A stretch of DNA of 64,000 nucleotides, from the NCBI RefSeq assembly GCF_039535235.1, contig NZ_BAAAWU010000001.1:1488001-1552000 (forward strand), given 5' to 3'. The notes under the pieces are model-generated. The model ran no database searches. It was given only the letters and a program-made list of their open reading frames with translations, and was not told where the DNA came from. This stretch comes from Streptomyces roseoviridis (GTDB taxonomy: Bacteria > Actinomycetota > Actinomycetes > Streptomycetales > Streptomycetaceae). The position numbers and the translations under genes are program-made. This document shows, one piece after another, positions 1 to 8,616 of the stretch. Numbering within the stretch: position 1 is the stretch's first letter; every line of letters begins with the position of its first letter.

Positions 1-2
1 TC

Positions 3-650
<648 letters not shown>

Positions 651-681
651 CGCGTGGCCCCCGCGGGGCCGTGACGGACGC

Positions 682-719
682 GGCGCGGTGTGGCGGGACC
701 CCTCCCGCCACACCGCGCC
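682..719. terminator. Bidirectional stem-loop terminator
   Basis: A perfect 16-bp inverted repeat (arms 682-697 and 704-719, loop ACCCCT) lies between two convergent genes. There is no strong T tract, as is common in Streptomyces. Confidence 0.8.
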
Positions 720-738
720 CGTCGCGCCGCTCGGCCGT

Positions 739-2160
739 TCAGGCCGCGTTCGGGCCCACGTCGGACGGCGTGAGGGGGCGGCGGACCGGGGCGAGGGTGG
801 AGTACTCGTCGGCGCCGACGTCACGGGCGCCGGTACGGGCGTGTCCGTCGAGGTCCTGGGTGACGGCGGGCTCGGTCAGCGTCGCCGCGTCGATGGCCGG
901 GCTGCCGGCCGCCAGCCGGTGCACCCCGTCGGTGTCCAGGCGCAGCCGCGGGTCGACCCGGCGGTAGCCGGCGGACGGGAGGGTGCCGTCGGCGGCGGCG
1001 CCCCACAGGATGTTGCCCTGCCAGATGAAGCCGATGGTCTGGTCGAGGTCGACCAGGGTCCCGGTGCCGGAGACCATGATGTTGTCGGCGATCACCACGT
1101 CGCTGGGGGCGTGGGTACGGCTCTCGCCGGAGAGCGTGCGGGCGTTGCCGACGAGGGTGTTGTGGGCGATCACCGCACGGTCGCAGGCGTCGTTGCCGCG
1201 CCGCTGCTCGGTGGTCTCGCCGGAGTGGTGGTCGCGGGTGGTGCCGCTGCCGATCACCAGGGCGCGGCCGGTGAGGCCGCCGAAGTAGTTGTTGACCACC
1301 AGGTGGTCGTTTCCGTAGAGGCGGACGCCGTCCTCGCCGCCGAGGAGGTGGTTGCCCTCGACGGTGGTGCGGTTGCCGTGGCGCAGCACGATGCCGCCGC
1401 GGCTGTCGCGGACGGTGTTGTAGCGGACGGTGTTGTCGGAGGACTTCACCGAGACGGCCTCGGGGTCGCCGTCGCACCGCTCGAACAGGTTGTGCTCGAC
1501 GACGGCGGAGGCGCTGGACAGGGCGCGGGAGCTGACGCCGAGGCGGATCGGTTCGCCCCCGTTGGCGCCGGTGTAGGAGTGGTCGGCGAAGTGGTTGCGG
1601 AGGATCTGGGTCCGCTGGGCCATGGCGGTGCTGCCGGGGCCGTCGACGACGAGGAAGATGCCCTCGGTGGTCTTGTCGTGGAAACGGTTGCGGTCGATCT
1701 TGGCGTCGTCGCCGCGCACGACCACCCAGTCGAGGCCGGCGACGTCGGCGAAGCGGAGGTCGTTGCGGGTCAGGCGGATGCGCGGACAGTTCGCCGGTAT
1801 CTCCAGGGTGGTGCTCTGCCGGAGCGCGAAACCGCTGACGACGATGTCGCTGGAGTCGACGAACACGAAGCCGCGTTCGCCCTGGAGCACCGCGCCGCCG
1901 CGGGACTCGGCGACGATCGTGATGGGCGCGGCGGCGGTGCCGTGGCGGCCGGAGACGGTGATGGCGCCTCCGGAGGGCACGGTGTACGTGCCGTTGGCGA
2001 GGACGATCCGGTCGCCGGCCACCGCCCGGTCGATCGCCCGCTGGAGTTCGGCGAGGGAGCCGACGGTGACCGTGGTCGCGGCGGAGGCCGTGACGAAGGA
2101 CGGCACGGTGGCGATGGCCGCCCCGAGCGCGGTGCCGGTGAGGAACGTACGTCGTCGCAT
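739..2160 (-). CDS. Secreted PL6-family polysaccharide lyase (chondroitinase B/alginate lyase-like)
   Basis: A 473-residue right-handed beta-helix protein. The N-terminus (MRRRTFLTG, a hydrophobic run, then ASA-A near residue 28) looks like a signal peptide with twin arginines, so export by Tat is plausible. The body contains repeated short beta-strand turns (IVVSGFALR, TRNDLRF, TQILRNHF, VEHNLFERCDGDPEAVSVKS, TVRYNTVRDS, TVEGNHLLGG), the pattern of polysaccharide lyase family 6, which cleaves uronic-acid-containing polymers by beta-elimination. The start follows an AAGGGG ribosome-binding site. It stands alone between MarR and the serine hydrolase, so context gives no substrate. Chondroitin/dermatan and alginate are the family's known substrates; which applies here is unknown. 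Confidence 0.8.
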   Translation of the reverse strand: MRRRTFLTGTALGAAIATVPSFVTASAATTVTVGSLAELQRAIDRAVAGDRIVLANGTYTVPSGGAITVSGRHGTAAAPITIVAESRGGAVLQGERGFVFVDSSDIVVSGFALRQSTTLEIPANCPRIRLTRNDLRFADVAGLDWVVVRGDDAKIDRNRFHDKTTEGIFLVVDGPGSTAMAQRTQILRNHFADHSYTGANGGEPIRLGVSSRALSSASAVVEHNLFERCDGDPEAVSVKSSDNTVRYNTVRDSRGGIVLRHGNRTTVEGNHLLGGEDGVRLYGNDHLVVNNYFGGLTGRALVIGSGTTRDHHSGETTEQRRGNDACDRAVIAHNTLVGNARTLSGESRTHAPSDVVIADNIMVSGTGTLVDLDQTIGFIWQGNILWGAAADGTLPSAGYRRVDPRLRLDTDGVHRLAAGSPAIDAATLTEPAVTQDLDGHARTGARDVGADEYSTLAPVRRPLTPSDVGPNAA

Positions 2161-2233
2161 GATGCCCCTTGGGAAAGGCGGATGAGGTCCGCCCCAGCCT
2201 GCGGCACGCCCTTGTCGTTCCGCTGGCGTCCCG

Positions 2234-2665
2234 CTAACGCGCTCCGGCGCCGCGGCCGGCGCGCAGTGCGGCGACGGTGGCGGCGAGTTCGGGCTCGGCG
2301 CCGAGGGCGTCGAGGGTGCCGGAGAGGACGTCGGCGTACGTGCCGCGGGCGTCCTCGTAGCGGCCGCGGCCCTCGGCGGTGATCACGGCGTAGACACCGC
2401 GCCGGTCGGAGGGGCAGAGGTCCTTGAAGGCGTAACCGGCGCCCTTGAGCCGGTCGACCAGGCGGGTGACCGAGGACTGGTTGAGGCCGATCCGGTCCGC
2501 GAGCTCCTGCATGCGCAGCTCGTCGTCGGGCGAGGCGGCGAGGTTCTCCAGGGCCCGGTACTCCGAGAGGCCGATGCCGTGGCGGCGCTGCAGGGCGGCG
2601 GCGAGCTCGCGCTCCACCCGTGCGTGCACGGTGAGCACGCGCTCCCAGACGGCGGGGTCGTCCAT
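2234..2665 (-). CDS. MarR family transcriptional regulator
   Basis: A 143-residue winged-helix protein of typical MarR length. The LRMQELADRIGLNQSSVTRLVDRLKGAGYAF segment (about residues 50-80) is the recognition helix and start of the wing, followed by the DRRGVYAVITAEGR wing motif. ATG follows GAAAGGA. It is divergent from the SMR exporter pair with 103 bases between the start codons, and an inverted repeat lies in that gap, so the simplest reading is a local repressor of the exporters that also controls itself. The ligand is unknown. Confidence 0.88.
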   Translation of the reverse strand: MDDPAVWERVLTVHARVERELAAALQRRHGIGLSEYRALENLAASPDDELRMQELADRIGLNQSSVTRLVDRLKGAGYAFKDLCPSDRRGVYAVITAEGRGRYEDARGTYADVLSGTLDALGAEPELAATVAALRAGRGAGAR

Positions 2666-2731
2666 CGGCCCGTCCTTTCAAGGTGTTTGACAACAGGTTA
2701 TATGACCATGCAAGCTCCTCGGCGACAAGAA

Positions 2732-2745
2732 CTTGCACGTACAAG
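2732..2745. promoter_or_regulatory. Candidate MarR operator
   Basis: CTTGCACGTACAAG forms a dyad (CTTG-N-ACGT-N-CAAG) in the gap between marR and the SMR genes, 24 bases upstream of the chosen SMR start. Its position and symmetry suit a MarR dimer; binding is inferred. Confidence 0.5.
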
Positions 2746-2768
2746 CAATCATGTTGGGGGTCTTCTTC

Positions 2769-3251
2769 ATGTCCACCGAGGTCGCAGCAGCAGGAGTCCC
2801 TTCGGAGCAGGGCCGGGGTCAGGGCCAGGTCCGGGGCCGGGGCCGGGGCCAGGGCCAGGGCCAGGGCCGGAGGGACAACCAGAACGTCGGCTGGGCGTGG
2901 CTGCTCTTCTCCTCCCTGTTCGAGATCACCTTCGCGCTCTCCACCGAGGCCACCCACGCCTTCACCCGCCTCGGCCCGTCCCTGCTGACCACCGCCGCGG
3001 CCGCCGCCGGCATCTACACGCTCTCCCGCGCCCTGCGGTACGTGGACGTGGGCGTCGGCTACACGGTCTGGGCGGGCATCGGCGGCGTCGGCACCGTCGT
3101 CTTCGGCACGCTCCTGTACGACGAGCCCATGACGGTCTGGAAGGTCGTCGCCTTCGTCCTGATCATCGGCGGCGGCACGGCGCTGCGGATCACCGACAAG
3201 GCCGCCGCGGCGAAGGCCGCGCGGAGCGCCGGGGACCGAGCAGCGGTCTGA
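2769..3251 (+). CDS. SMR family efflux protein, subunit A of a pair
   Basis: A four-helix small multidrug resistance protein of 160 residues with an unusual N-terminus. The transport core begins near residue 40; the essential membrane glutamate is E52 (LFEITFA), followed by the family motif GFT/AFTRLGPS and by GYTVWAGIGGVGTV. The ~35 residues before the first helix are a hydrophilic Arg/Gly/Gln run coded by six-base repeats of GGCC(A/G)G, absent from ordinary 105-110 residue SMR proteins. ATG 2769 is chosen because a GGGGG site lies eight bases upstream; ATG 2751 is in frame but lacks one. With the next gene it makes a paired SMR system, usually a heterodimer. The W-x-GIGGVGTV helix resembles the guanidinium-exporting Gdx/SugE branch, which is only suggestive. 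Confidence 0.85.
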   Translation: MSTEVAAAGVPSEQGRGQGQVRGRGRGQGQGQGRRDNQNVGWAWLLFSSLFEITFALSTEATHAFTRLGPSLLTTAAAAAGIYTLSRALRYVDVGVGYTVWAGIGGVGTVVFGTLLYDEPMTVWKVVAFVLIIGGGTALRITDKAAAAKAARSAGDRAAV

Positions 3252-3311
3252 CCACCGCACCCGAGCGCCACAGCCCGCCCCACTCCCCCCTCACAGAGAG
3301 AGTCGCCTCCC

Positions 3312-3629
3312 ATGACCTGGGTGTTCCTCGGCATCGCCATCGTCTTCGAGATCGTCTTCGCCCTCGGCACCAACGCCACTCAGGGCTTCACCCGCCTGTG
3401 GCCCAGCGTGCTGACCCTGCTCGCCGCCGCCGGCGGCATCTACACCCTGTCCCTGGCCCTGCTCGACCTCGACGTCTCGGTCGGCTACACCCTGTGGACG
3501 GGCATCGGCGGGGTCGGCACCGTCGCCTTCGGCGCGATCCTCTTCAAGGAGAAGATCACCCTCGCCCGCCTGCTCTCCTTCGCGTCGATCATCGGCGGCG
3601 CGGTCATCCTGCGGGTGACCTCCGTCTGA
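3312..3629 (+). CDS. SMR family efflux protein, subunit B of a pair
   Basis: A 105-residue protein of standard SMR length with four predicted membrane helices, the conserved glutamate E13 (VFEIVFA), the GFTRLWPS motif and GYTLWTGIGGVGTV. It lies 60 bases after subunit A, in the same direction, and is followed by a strong terminator, so the two are probably cotranscribed and work as a proton-coupled antiporter for small cations. Unlike subunit A it has no extension. Controlled presumably by the divergent MarR. Confidence 0.9.
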   Translation: MTWVFLGIAIVFEIVFALGTNATQGFTRLWPSVLTLLAAAGGIYTLSLALLDLDVSVGYTLWTGIGGVGTVAFGAILFKEKITLARLLSFASIIGGAVILRVTSV

Positions 3630-3655
3630 GCAGCACGGCGCAGGCCCACCGGACC

Positions 3656-3696
3656 GTGAGGGACAGGGCCCCGGGACGCGGGGCCCTGTCCCTCAC
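3656..3696. terminator. Strong stem-loop terminator after the SMR pair
   Basis: A perfect 18-bp inverted repeat: arms 3656-3673 and 3679-3696 with a five-base loop GGACG. The right arm includes the stop codon of the decayed gene that reads from the other side, so it probably once served both convergent genes. Confidence 0.88.
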
Positions 3697-3978
3697 GCGT
3701 CCCGGACCGGCGTGGCCGTCGCGTACCGCGGGCGGCCGGTGGGCCGGCAGACGTGGATCGTCAGGCCCTTCGGGGTGGTTCGCGCGTCGATCAGGCCGAG
3801 CGCCGCGTCAGGGCCGGAGCCGGGGAACAGTCGCGCGCCCTGGCCCACGACGACGGGCGCCCGACCCCCAGGACCCGACGAAGACCTGGTACGTCCGCCG
3901 GCCGAACAGGAACGCGTCGGCGCGCCGGTAGACCGCGCCGAGGAACGCCTCGGCCTCGTCGTCGAACAGCGGCGGGGA
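3693..3978 (-). pseudogene. Remnant of a dihydrofolate reductase/RibD C-terminal family gene
   Basis: Two pieces of one protein family lie on the minus strand in different frames. The first, directly after the TetR stop codon and in the same frame as TetR, reads PLFDDEAEAFLGAVYRR then ADAFLFGRRTYQVFVGSW, matching the middle of DHFR-family (RibD_C) proteins. The second, in another frame from about 3857, reads APVVVGQGARLFPGSGPDAA and ends GLTIHVCRPTGRPRYAT...RDA-stop, the usual C-terminus. The ~30 N-terminal residues and the central ~60-80 residues are missing. The gene therefore suffered at least an internal deletion with frame change and loss of its start. The family assignment is from recalled motifs. 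Confidence 0.72.
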
Positions 3979-4620
3979 TCACCCGCCGCGCTCGAATCCG
4001 CTCCTGCGGTCCTCGTCGGGCCAGTCGGGGGCCGGGTCCACGGGGAGGAGGGGGCGGAGGGCGCCGACCGCGGCGCCGATGCAGGCGTCGCGCAGCTCCG
4101 CGCGCTCGCAGTTCTCGTGGGTGAGCCAGTCCACGCACAGCACCTGGACGAAGACCAGCCATGCCTTCAGCGCCGCGGAAACGGCCTCGCGGGTGCGGTC
4201 GTCGGCGAGCGGCAGCACGCCGAGCAACCGGGCGCGCAGGGCGTCGAGTTCGTCGGTCATGATCGTCTGAATGACGGGGTCTCCCGCCAGCACCCGGTTC
4301 GCGGCCAGGACGGCGTGGCGGTTCGCGACGAAGTAGTCGAGATGGGCGTCGAGGCCCTGTGCGAGCTGTTCGACGAAGGTCGCCTCGGGATCGAGGCGGG
4401 TGGCGGCGAGCAGCCGGTCGGCCGCCTCCTTGTAAACCGCCGCGAAGAGGGCGTGCTTGCTCGGGAAGTGCCGGTAGAGCAGGGCGCGGGACACGCCCGC
4501 CCGTTCGGCGACGTCCTCCATCAGCACGTTCTCGTACGGCGCTGCGGCGAAGAGCTCGGCGCCGACGGCGAGCAGGTGGGCGCGGCGGTCGGCGGGGGAC
4601 AGACGTCGGCGGGGCGGCAC
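3979..4620 (-). CDS. TetR/AcrR family transcriptional regulator
   Basis: A 213-residue protein of normal TetR length. The helix-turn-helix is at about residues 30-62 (MEDVAERAGVSRALLYRHF). The C-terminal ligand-binding part is typical but gives no ligand. It is divergent from the DUF4345 membrane protein, and the 86-base gap holds two inverted copies of a 14-base sequence, so it very probably represses itself and that gene. Its C-terminus abuts the decayed DHFR-family gene. Confidence 0.9.
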   Translation of the reverse strand: MPPRRRLSPADRRAHLLAVGAELFAAAPYENVLMEDVAERAGVSRALLYRHFPSKHALFAAVYKEAADRLLAATRLDPEATFVEQLAQGLDAHLDYFVANRHAVLAANRVLAGDPVIQTIMTDELDALRARLLGVLPLADDRTREAVSAALKAWLVFVQVLCVDWLTHENCERAELRDACIGAAVGALRPLLPVDPAPDWPDEDRRSGFERGG

Positions 4621-4633
4621 ACCCGCAGACTAC

Positions 4634-4687
4634 TTGACATGTGTCTACCAGCGGGCCCTAGGCTGCATTTTAGTAGACACATGTCAA
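4634..4687. promoter_or_regulatory. Paired inverted operators with embedded -35 elements
   Basis: TTGACATGTGTCTA (4634-4647) is repeated exactly as its reverse complement TAGACACATGTCAA (4674-4687). Each copy begins, in its own direction, with a consensus -35 TTGACA, one facing each divergent gene. The core GACATGTGTC is itself nearly palindromic. This fits two TetR dimers that block both promoters. Confidence 0.78.
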
Positions 4688-4706
4688 CTAAGCCGAGGTG
4701 TGAGTC

Positions 4707-5117
4707 ATGGACAAGACGCTCCGGGTGTTCGCGTGGACGATGGGCCTCGCGTGCGTGGCGATCGGGCTGCTCCACGTGCTCGGCGGCAACGCCGCCATCC
4801 CCGGCGAGGCCGACGCGGGCCCGACCGTCGACAGCCTGGGCCGCTTCCTCGGCGCGATCTTCGCCGGCTACGGCCTGGTCTGGCTGTGGGCCGTGCGCCA
4901 GAGCCCCGTCCCCGCGCGCGTGGTGCGCTGGCTCGCCGCGGTCTTCCTGCTCGGCGGCCTGGGACGCCTGCTCTCCGTGGCCGTACACGGCTGGCCGCAC
5001 TGGTTCCAGATCGTACTGACAGCGATGGAACTGGCCTTCCCGCCGCTCTGGTTCTGGCTCGCGGACGCCGACGAACGCGCCTTCCGCGACCGCTCCCTCC
5101 CGCCCGCCACCCCCTAG
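4707..5117 (+). CDS. DUF4345 family membrane protein
   Basis: A 136-residue protein with four predicted membrane helices (about 5-25, 44-63, 73-95, 100-122). The pattern of small conserved residues (LLHVLGG, GRFLGAIFAGYGLVWL, LGGLGRLLS) matches DUF4345, a family of unknown function often found beside TetR regulators. It is transcribed away from the TetR gene and is its likely main target, judging by the shared operator region. Confidence 0.82.
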   Translation: MDKTLRVFAWTMGLACVAIGLLHVLGGNAAIPGEADAGPTVDSLGRFLGAIFAGYGLVWLWAVRQSPVPARVVRWLAAVFLLGGLGRLLSVAVHGWPHWFQIVLTAMELAFPPLWFWLADADERAFRDRSLPPATP

Positions 5118-5451
5118 GAGTCAAGGACGGTACCGCGCCCGGCGAAAGGCCCCTGTCCGAACCGTCGGACCCGGACCCCCGCGCACGAGCCGCGAGCGCC
5201 GTTCCTCCCGCCTCTCCCCCTCTCCGCCATCTCCCGCGTCTTCCCCGGCGGCACCATCCACCTGAGCGGCGGCACTGACGCGTACGGACAGACCGTCACC
5301 GTCCCGGCCGGGAACAACGGCACGGCGAGCACCGGCACCCGGCCGGCGGCCCACCCGGGCGAGAGGCCCGTGGCTCGGTTTCTCGGCGACGACCGAGACC
5401 CCCGCCGACCGCGGCCTCGTCCCCGACGGCTCGTACCGGCACGTCCCGGGA
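5118..5451. other. Intergenic stretch with possible coding remnant
   Basis: These 334 bases between two convergent genes contain no complete gene. On the plus strand a stretch around 5229-5330 reads AISRVFPGGTIHLSGGTDAY and a second, in a shifted frame around 5369-5470, reads like protein (FSATTETPADRGLVPDGSYR). This looks like a frame-broken remnant, but I do not recognise the family. No convincing terminator is visible. Confidence 0.4.
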
Positions 5452-6168
5452 TCACCGGTCGCCTGGGGGCGTGACCGCCTCCTGGCCGCGCTCCGCCGCC
5501 TCGGCCAGGAGGCGGGCGAGTTCGCGGGGGCGGGTGGTCATCGGCCAGTGGCCGGAGTCGAGGTCCGCGTAGGCGAGGTCCCGCACGCGGGCGAGCTCGG
5601 GGCTCTCGCCGCCGGCGATCCACTCCTTCGCCTGGGCCGGGGTGAACTCGGGGCACACGAGCAGCACCGGCACGTCGAAGCGGCGCTCGTCGCGAAGCCG
5701 CACCGTCCCTCTGGCGACGGCCTCGGGGACGGGGACGGCGGCGGTCGCCAGCCGCTGCCGGGCCTCGGCGTCGAGGTCGGCGGCATCCGGCCCCTCGAAG
5801 GGCCCCCAGCCCGGGAAGGGCATGACGCCGTCCTCGATCGGGAAGAGGTCGGCGTAGGCGCTCCCGTCGGCGGCCGGGAAGCCGCCGATCAGGACGGTCT
5901 TCGCCACCTTCTCGGGCCGGGCGTCGGCGGCCAGCCAGGCCAGACCGGCCGCGGCCGAGTGTCCCACCACCAGCGGCCTGCCGGGCGCCGCGTCCACGGC
6001 GGCGACGACCGCGGTCCGCTGGTCGTCCAGGGTGGCGGCGGAGTCGCCGTCGCCCTGCCCCGGCAGGGTGAGCGCCACGGGACGGTGGCCGAGGGCCGTG
6101 AGCTCGGAGGCGACGTCGTCCCACGCGGAGCCGTCGAGCCAGAGTCCGGCGATGAGCAGGATGTCCAC
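5452..6168 (-). CDS. Alpha/beta hydrolase
   Basis: A 238-residue cytosolic alpha/beta-hydrolase fold protein. The nucleophile elbow is GHSAAAG with S71, and the catalytic histidine is probably H207 in DSGHWPM. The N-terminal IAGLWLDGSAWDDV corresponds to the oxyanion strand. The start has GGAGGACACCC upstream. Proteins of this type hydrolyse esters or act as small lyases; no substrate can be assigned. It is followed on the same strand by no clear partner, and trpF upstream is 86 bases away. Confidence 0.85.
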   Translation of the reverse strand: MDILLIAGLWLDGSAWDDVASELTALGHRPVALTLPGQGDGDSAATLDDQRTAVVAAVDAAPGRPLVVGHSAAAGLAWLAADARPEKVAKTVLIGGFPAADGSAYADLFPIEDGVMPFPGWGPFEGPDAADLDAEARQRLATAAVPVPEAVARGTVRLRDERRFDVPVLLVCPEFTPAQAKEWIAGGESPELARVRDLAYADLDSGHWPMTTRPRELARLLAEAAERGQEAVTPPGDR

Positions 6169-6254
6169 GGGTGTCCTCCTGGAGCGCGTACGGATCGGTC
6201 CGGTGTGACGCTAGCGGGAGGGTCTGACAACGAGGGCCCGACAACGGGCGCGGC

Positions 6255-6962
6255 TCAGTCCTCCGCGCCGGCCGCCTTCGCCGCGGGAGCCGTCACCTCG
6301 GACGGAGCCGTCACCACGGCCGGATCCGTCACCGCGGCCGTCGCGGCCCCGGTCGCCTTCGCCGCGGCGACGAAGGCGCGGACGCGGTCGTGGTCCTTGA
6401 CCCCGGGCGCGGACTCGACGCCGCTGGAGACGTCGACGCCCCAGGGCCGGGCCCGGTCGATCGCCTCGGCGACGTTCTCGGGGGCCAGCCCGCCCGCCAG
6501 GAGCCAGGCGCCGTCGGGGCGGGCGCCGTCCAGGAGGGACAGGTCCCAGCGGGCGCCGGAGCCGGCGCGGGGCGAGTCGAGCAGGAGGACCTCCTCGCCG
6601 AGGGCGCCGACGCGGGTGTCGGGGCGCTCCTTCAGGGAGGTGGCCCGCCACAGGCGCGGGAAGACGCGGGCGGCCCGCTCGAAGTCGGTCCCGGTGTACG
6701 GGCCGTGGAGCTGGAGGGCGTCGACGTCCAGCTCGCGGGCGAGCCGGGCCGCCTCCTCGGCGGGCGTGTCGTTGACGACGAGGACGCACAGCACGTGCGC
6801 GGGGGTGTGGGAGCGGGCGTGGGCGGCGAGCCGCGCGGCCACGTCGCGGTCCAGGCCGCGGACGCTGGTCCCGCTGATCACCAGGCCGATCGCGTCTGCC
6901 CCGGCCTCGGCGGCCACGTCGATGTCGGCGGTCGTGGCGAGCCCGCACACCTTGACGAACAC
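6255..6962 (-). CDS. trpF: Phosphoribosylanthranilate isomerase (TrpF)
   Basis: A 235-residue (beta/alpha)8 enzyme that converts N-phosphoribosylanthranilate to CdRP in tryptophan synthesis. The general base cysteine C6 (VKVCGL) and the general acid D129 (LLLDSPRAGSG) are present, as are LQLHG, LAGGL and the phosphate-binding VDVSSGVE motif. The last ~35 residues are an Ala/Val-rich tail beyond the usual end. Streptomyces normally carries out this step with bifunctional PriA and lacks TrpF in its trp genes, so an isolated trpF with no other trp gene nearby is notable. It could serve a secondary pathway or be an acquired backup. Confidence 0.85.
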   Translation of the reverse strand: MFVKVCGLATTADIDVAAEAGADAIGLVISGTSVRGLDRDVAARLAAHARSHTPAHVLCVLVVNDTPAEEAARLARELDVDALQLHGPYTGTDFERAARVFPRLWRATSLKERPDTRVGALGEEVLLLDSPRAGSGARWDLSLLDGARPDGAWLLAGGLAPENVAEAIDRARPWGVDVSSGVESAPGVKDHDRVRAFVAAAKATGAATAAVTDPAVVTAPSEVTAPAAKAAGAED

Positions 6963-7119
6963 TGTCTCTCCTCCGCGCCTTCGGCCGCCGCCGGGTCGGT
7001 CCCCCGCCGTCTCCGGCCGATCCTATGCCGCGTGAACCGGGGCCGGACCGGCTCCTTGCCCGGCTCCGGACCGGCTCCGGACCGGCAGCGGATCCTGTCC
7101 GGCCCCTTGCCCGGCCGCC

Positions 7120-8307
7120 CTACGCCCCCTCCGTCTCCTCCGCCGGGATGTCGGCGGCGTACGGGTGGACGTACCGGTCCTCCCCGTACGGGGTGAACCA
7201 GGCACCGAAGCCCACGGGCACCGGTTCCCGGCCGGTGTCGGCGCGGACGTGGGTGAGGAAGCGGTCGAGGGCGGCCGCCACGTCGTCGTCCAGGAGGCCG
7301 TACAGGTCGAGGGCCACATGGGCCTGTTCCAGCAGGAAGCGCAGGACGAGCTCTTCGGCGGGGCAGCCGAGCCGGCGGAAGCCGCCGTCGGTGAACCGGG
7401 TCGTGAGCGCGACGGCGGTGACCAGGAACCGGCGGGCGAACAGCTCGTCGTAGCGGTCCGCGTGCCGGTCGGGCAGCCGGTCCAGGTGCCAGAGGTGTCC
7501 CTGACAGGCGGCGACGTGGGTGTCCTCCTCGGCGAGGGCCAGCACGTCGTCGTACAACTCGTCGATGAGGACCTCCGCGCCGTGGACGAGGGCGCCCGCG
7601 GCCAGTTCGGCGGTGTCGGGGCTCGCGCCGAAGACGGCCGGGTCGAAGGAGCGCAGCCGTACGGCCATGGCCCGGATCCCGGCCTCCGGGTCGGTGCTCT
7701 CCTCGACGACGTCGGCCCATACCTCGTCGTCCCCGGCTTCCCCGGCCACCCCGGCTCCCCCGAGGTCTTCGAGGCCCCCCGGATCCCCGGCGCCCCCGTG
7801 CCCCCCGCCGCCGTGCTCGTCGCCCTCACCGGCCCCGCTCGCGCCGCTGCCGGCGCGGGCGGCGCGGGCGGCGCGGGCGGCAGCGGCTGCGGCAGCCGCG
7901 GCGTGCAGGGCCCGGCGGGCGGCGGGGTCGGCGGGCGGCGCGTCCGGCCCGTCGGCGGCTTCCAGGCTCGCCCGGGCCCGGTCGGGCTGGAGTCTGACCT
8001 CGCTGTTGACCACCACCCACGCGGCCAGCGGCTCGCTGCGGTCCAGGATCTCCTGGGCCACGGCCCCCACGGCGTCCTCGGCGGCTTCGAGGGTCGGGGC
8101 CGCCACGGTCAGGGTGAGTTCGGCGCCTCTCGGGTGGGCCACGACGGCGACGTCGAAGACGTCGACCTCCACGCCGTCGGGTCCTTCGGCCCCGGCCACG
8201 GAGCCGAAACCCCGCTCGATGAGGACGACGGCCCCCACCCGGCCCAGTTCGTCGAGGTCGGGGGCGTCGTCGGGTATGCACGTCTCCACGGTCACCACGT
8301 ACGTCAC
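7120..8307 (-). CDS. Hypothetical protein with Ala/Gly-rich linker
   Basis: A 395-residue protein I do not recognise. The first ~115 residues form a compact domain (MTYVVTVETCIPDDAPDLDE...). Residues ~120-190 are a low-complexity Ala-then-Gly-rich linker. The last ~200 residues look folded and largely helical (EELVLRFLLEQAHVALDLYG, VAAALDRFLTHVRADTG) and end YVHPYAADIPAEE. No signal peptide, membrane segment or catalytic motif is visible. The run of Ala codons and the Gly-rich stretch are repeat-like and probably length-variable between strains. It lies alone, upstream of trpF on the same strand. Confidence 0.7.
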   Translation of the reverse strand: MTYVVTVETCIPDDAPDLDELGRVGAVVLIERGFGSVAGAEGPDGVEVDVFDVAVVAHPRGAELTLTVAAPTLEAAEDAVGAVAQEILDRSEPLAAWVVVNSEVRLQPDRARASLEAADGPDAPPADPAARRALHAAAAAAAAARAARAARAGSGASGAGEGDEHGGGGHGGAGDPGGLEDLGGAGVAGEAGDDEVWADVVEESTDPEAGIRAMAVRLRSFDPAVFGASPDTAELAAGALVHGAEVLIDELYDDVLALAEEDTHVAACQGHLWHLDRLPDRHADRYDELFARRFLVTAVALTTRFTDGGFRRLGCPAEELVLRFLLEQAHVALDLYGLLDDDVAAALDRFLTHVRADTGREPVPVGFGAWFTPYGEDRYVHPYAADIPAEETEGA

Positions 8308-8616
8308 GACGGCAAGGGTGCCAGGCGGGCACGGGCGGTTCGGCCCGATCGGGGAATCTCCCGTCCGCCCTTGACCAGGACCTGGTCAACCCCTGACCCC
8401 GCCCTGACCGTCCCCCGGCCCCGTCCGTCCGCCCGGGACCGACGGTGACAGGGCGTCAGGTCCGCCCGGTACGGAAGCCGCTGCCGTGAACCCGCCCCGA
8501 CGCCCTCCCCGTGTCCAAAAACCGCGCCCCGTGTCCGGAACCACACGGGACCCCCCTGCCGCCCGCGAAAACGGTCGGGTTAGCATATGAGCACCGCCTA
8601 GCTCGAAAGATGCACT
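8308..8616. promoter_or_regulatory. Divergent promoter region upstream of the GAPDH gene
   Basis: These 309 bases hold no gene. Near the right end, TAGCAT (8581-8586) is a plausible -10 about 30 bases before the GTG start, and GAAAG at 8604-8608 is the likely ribosome-binding site. CCGTGTCC occurs twice as a direct repeat just upstream, at about 8507 and 8529. Confidence 0.4.
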
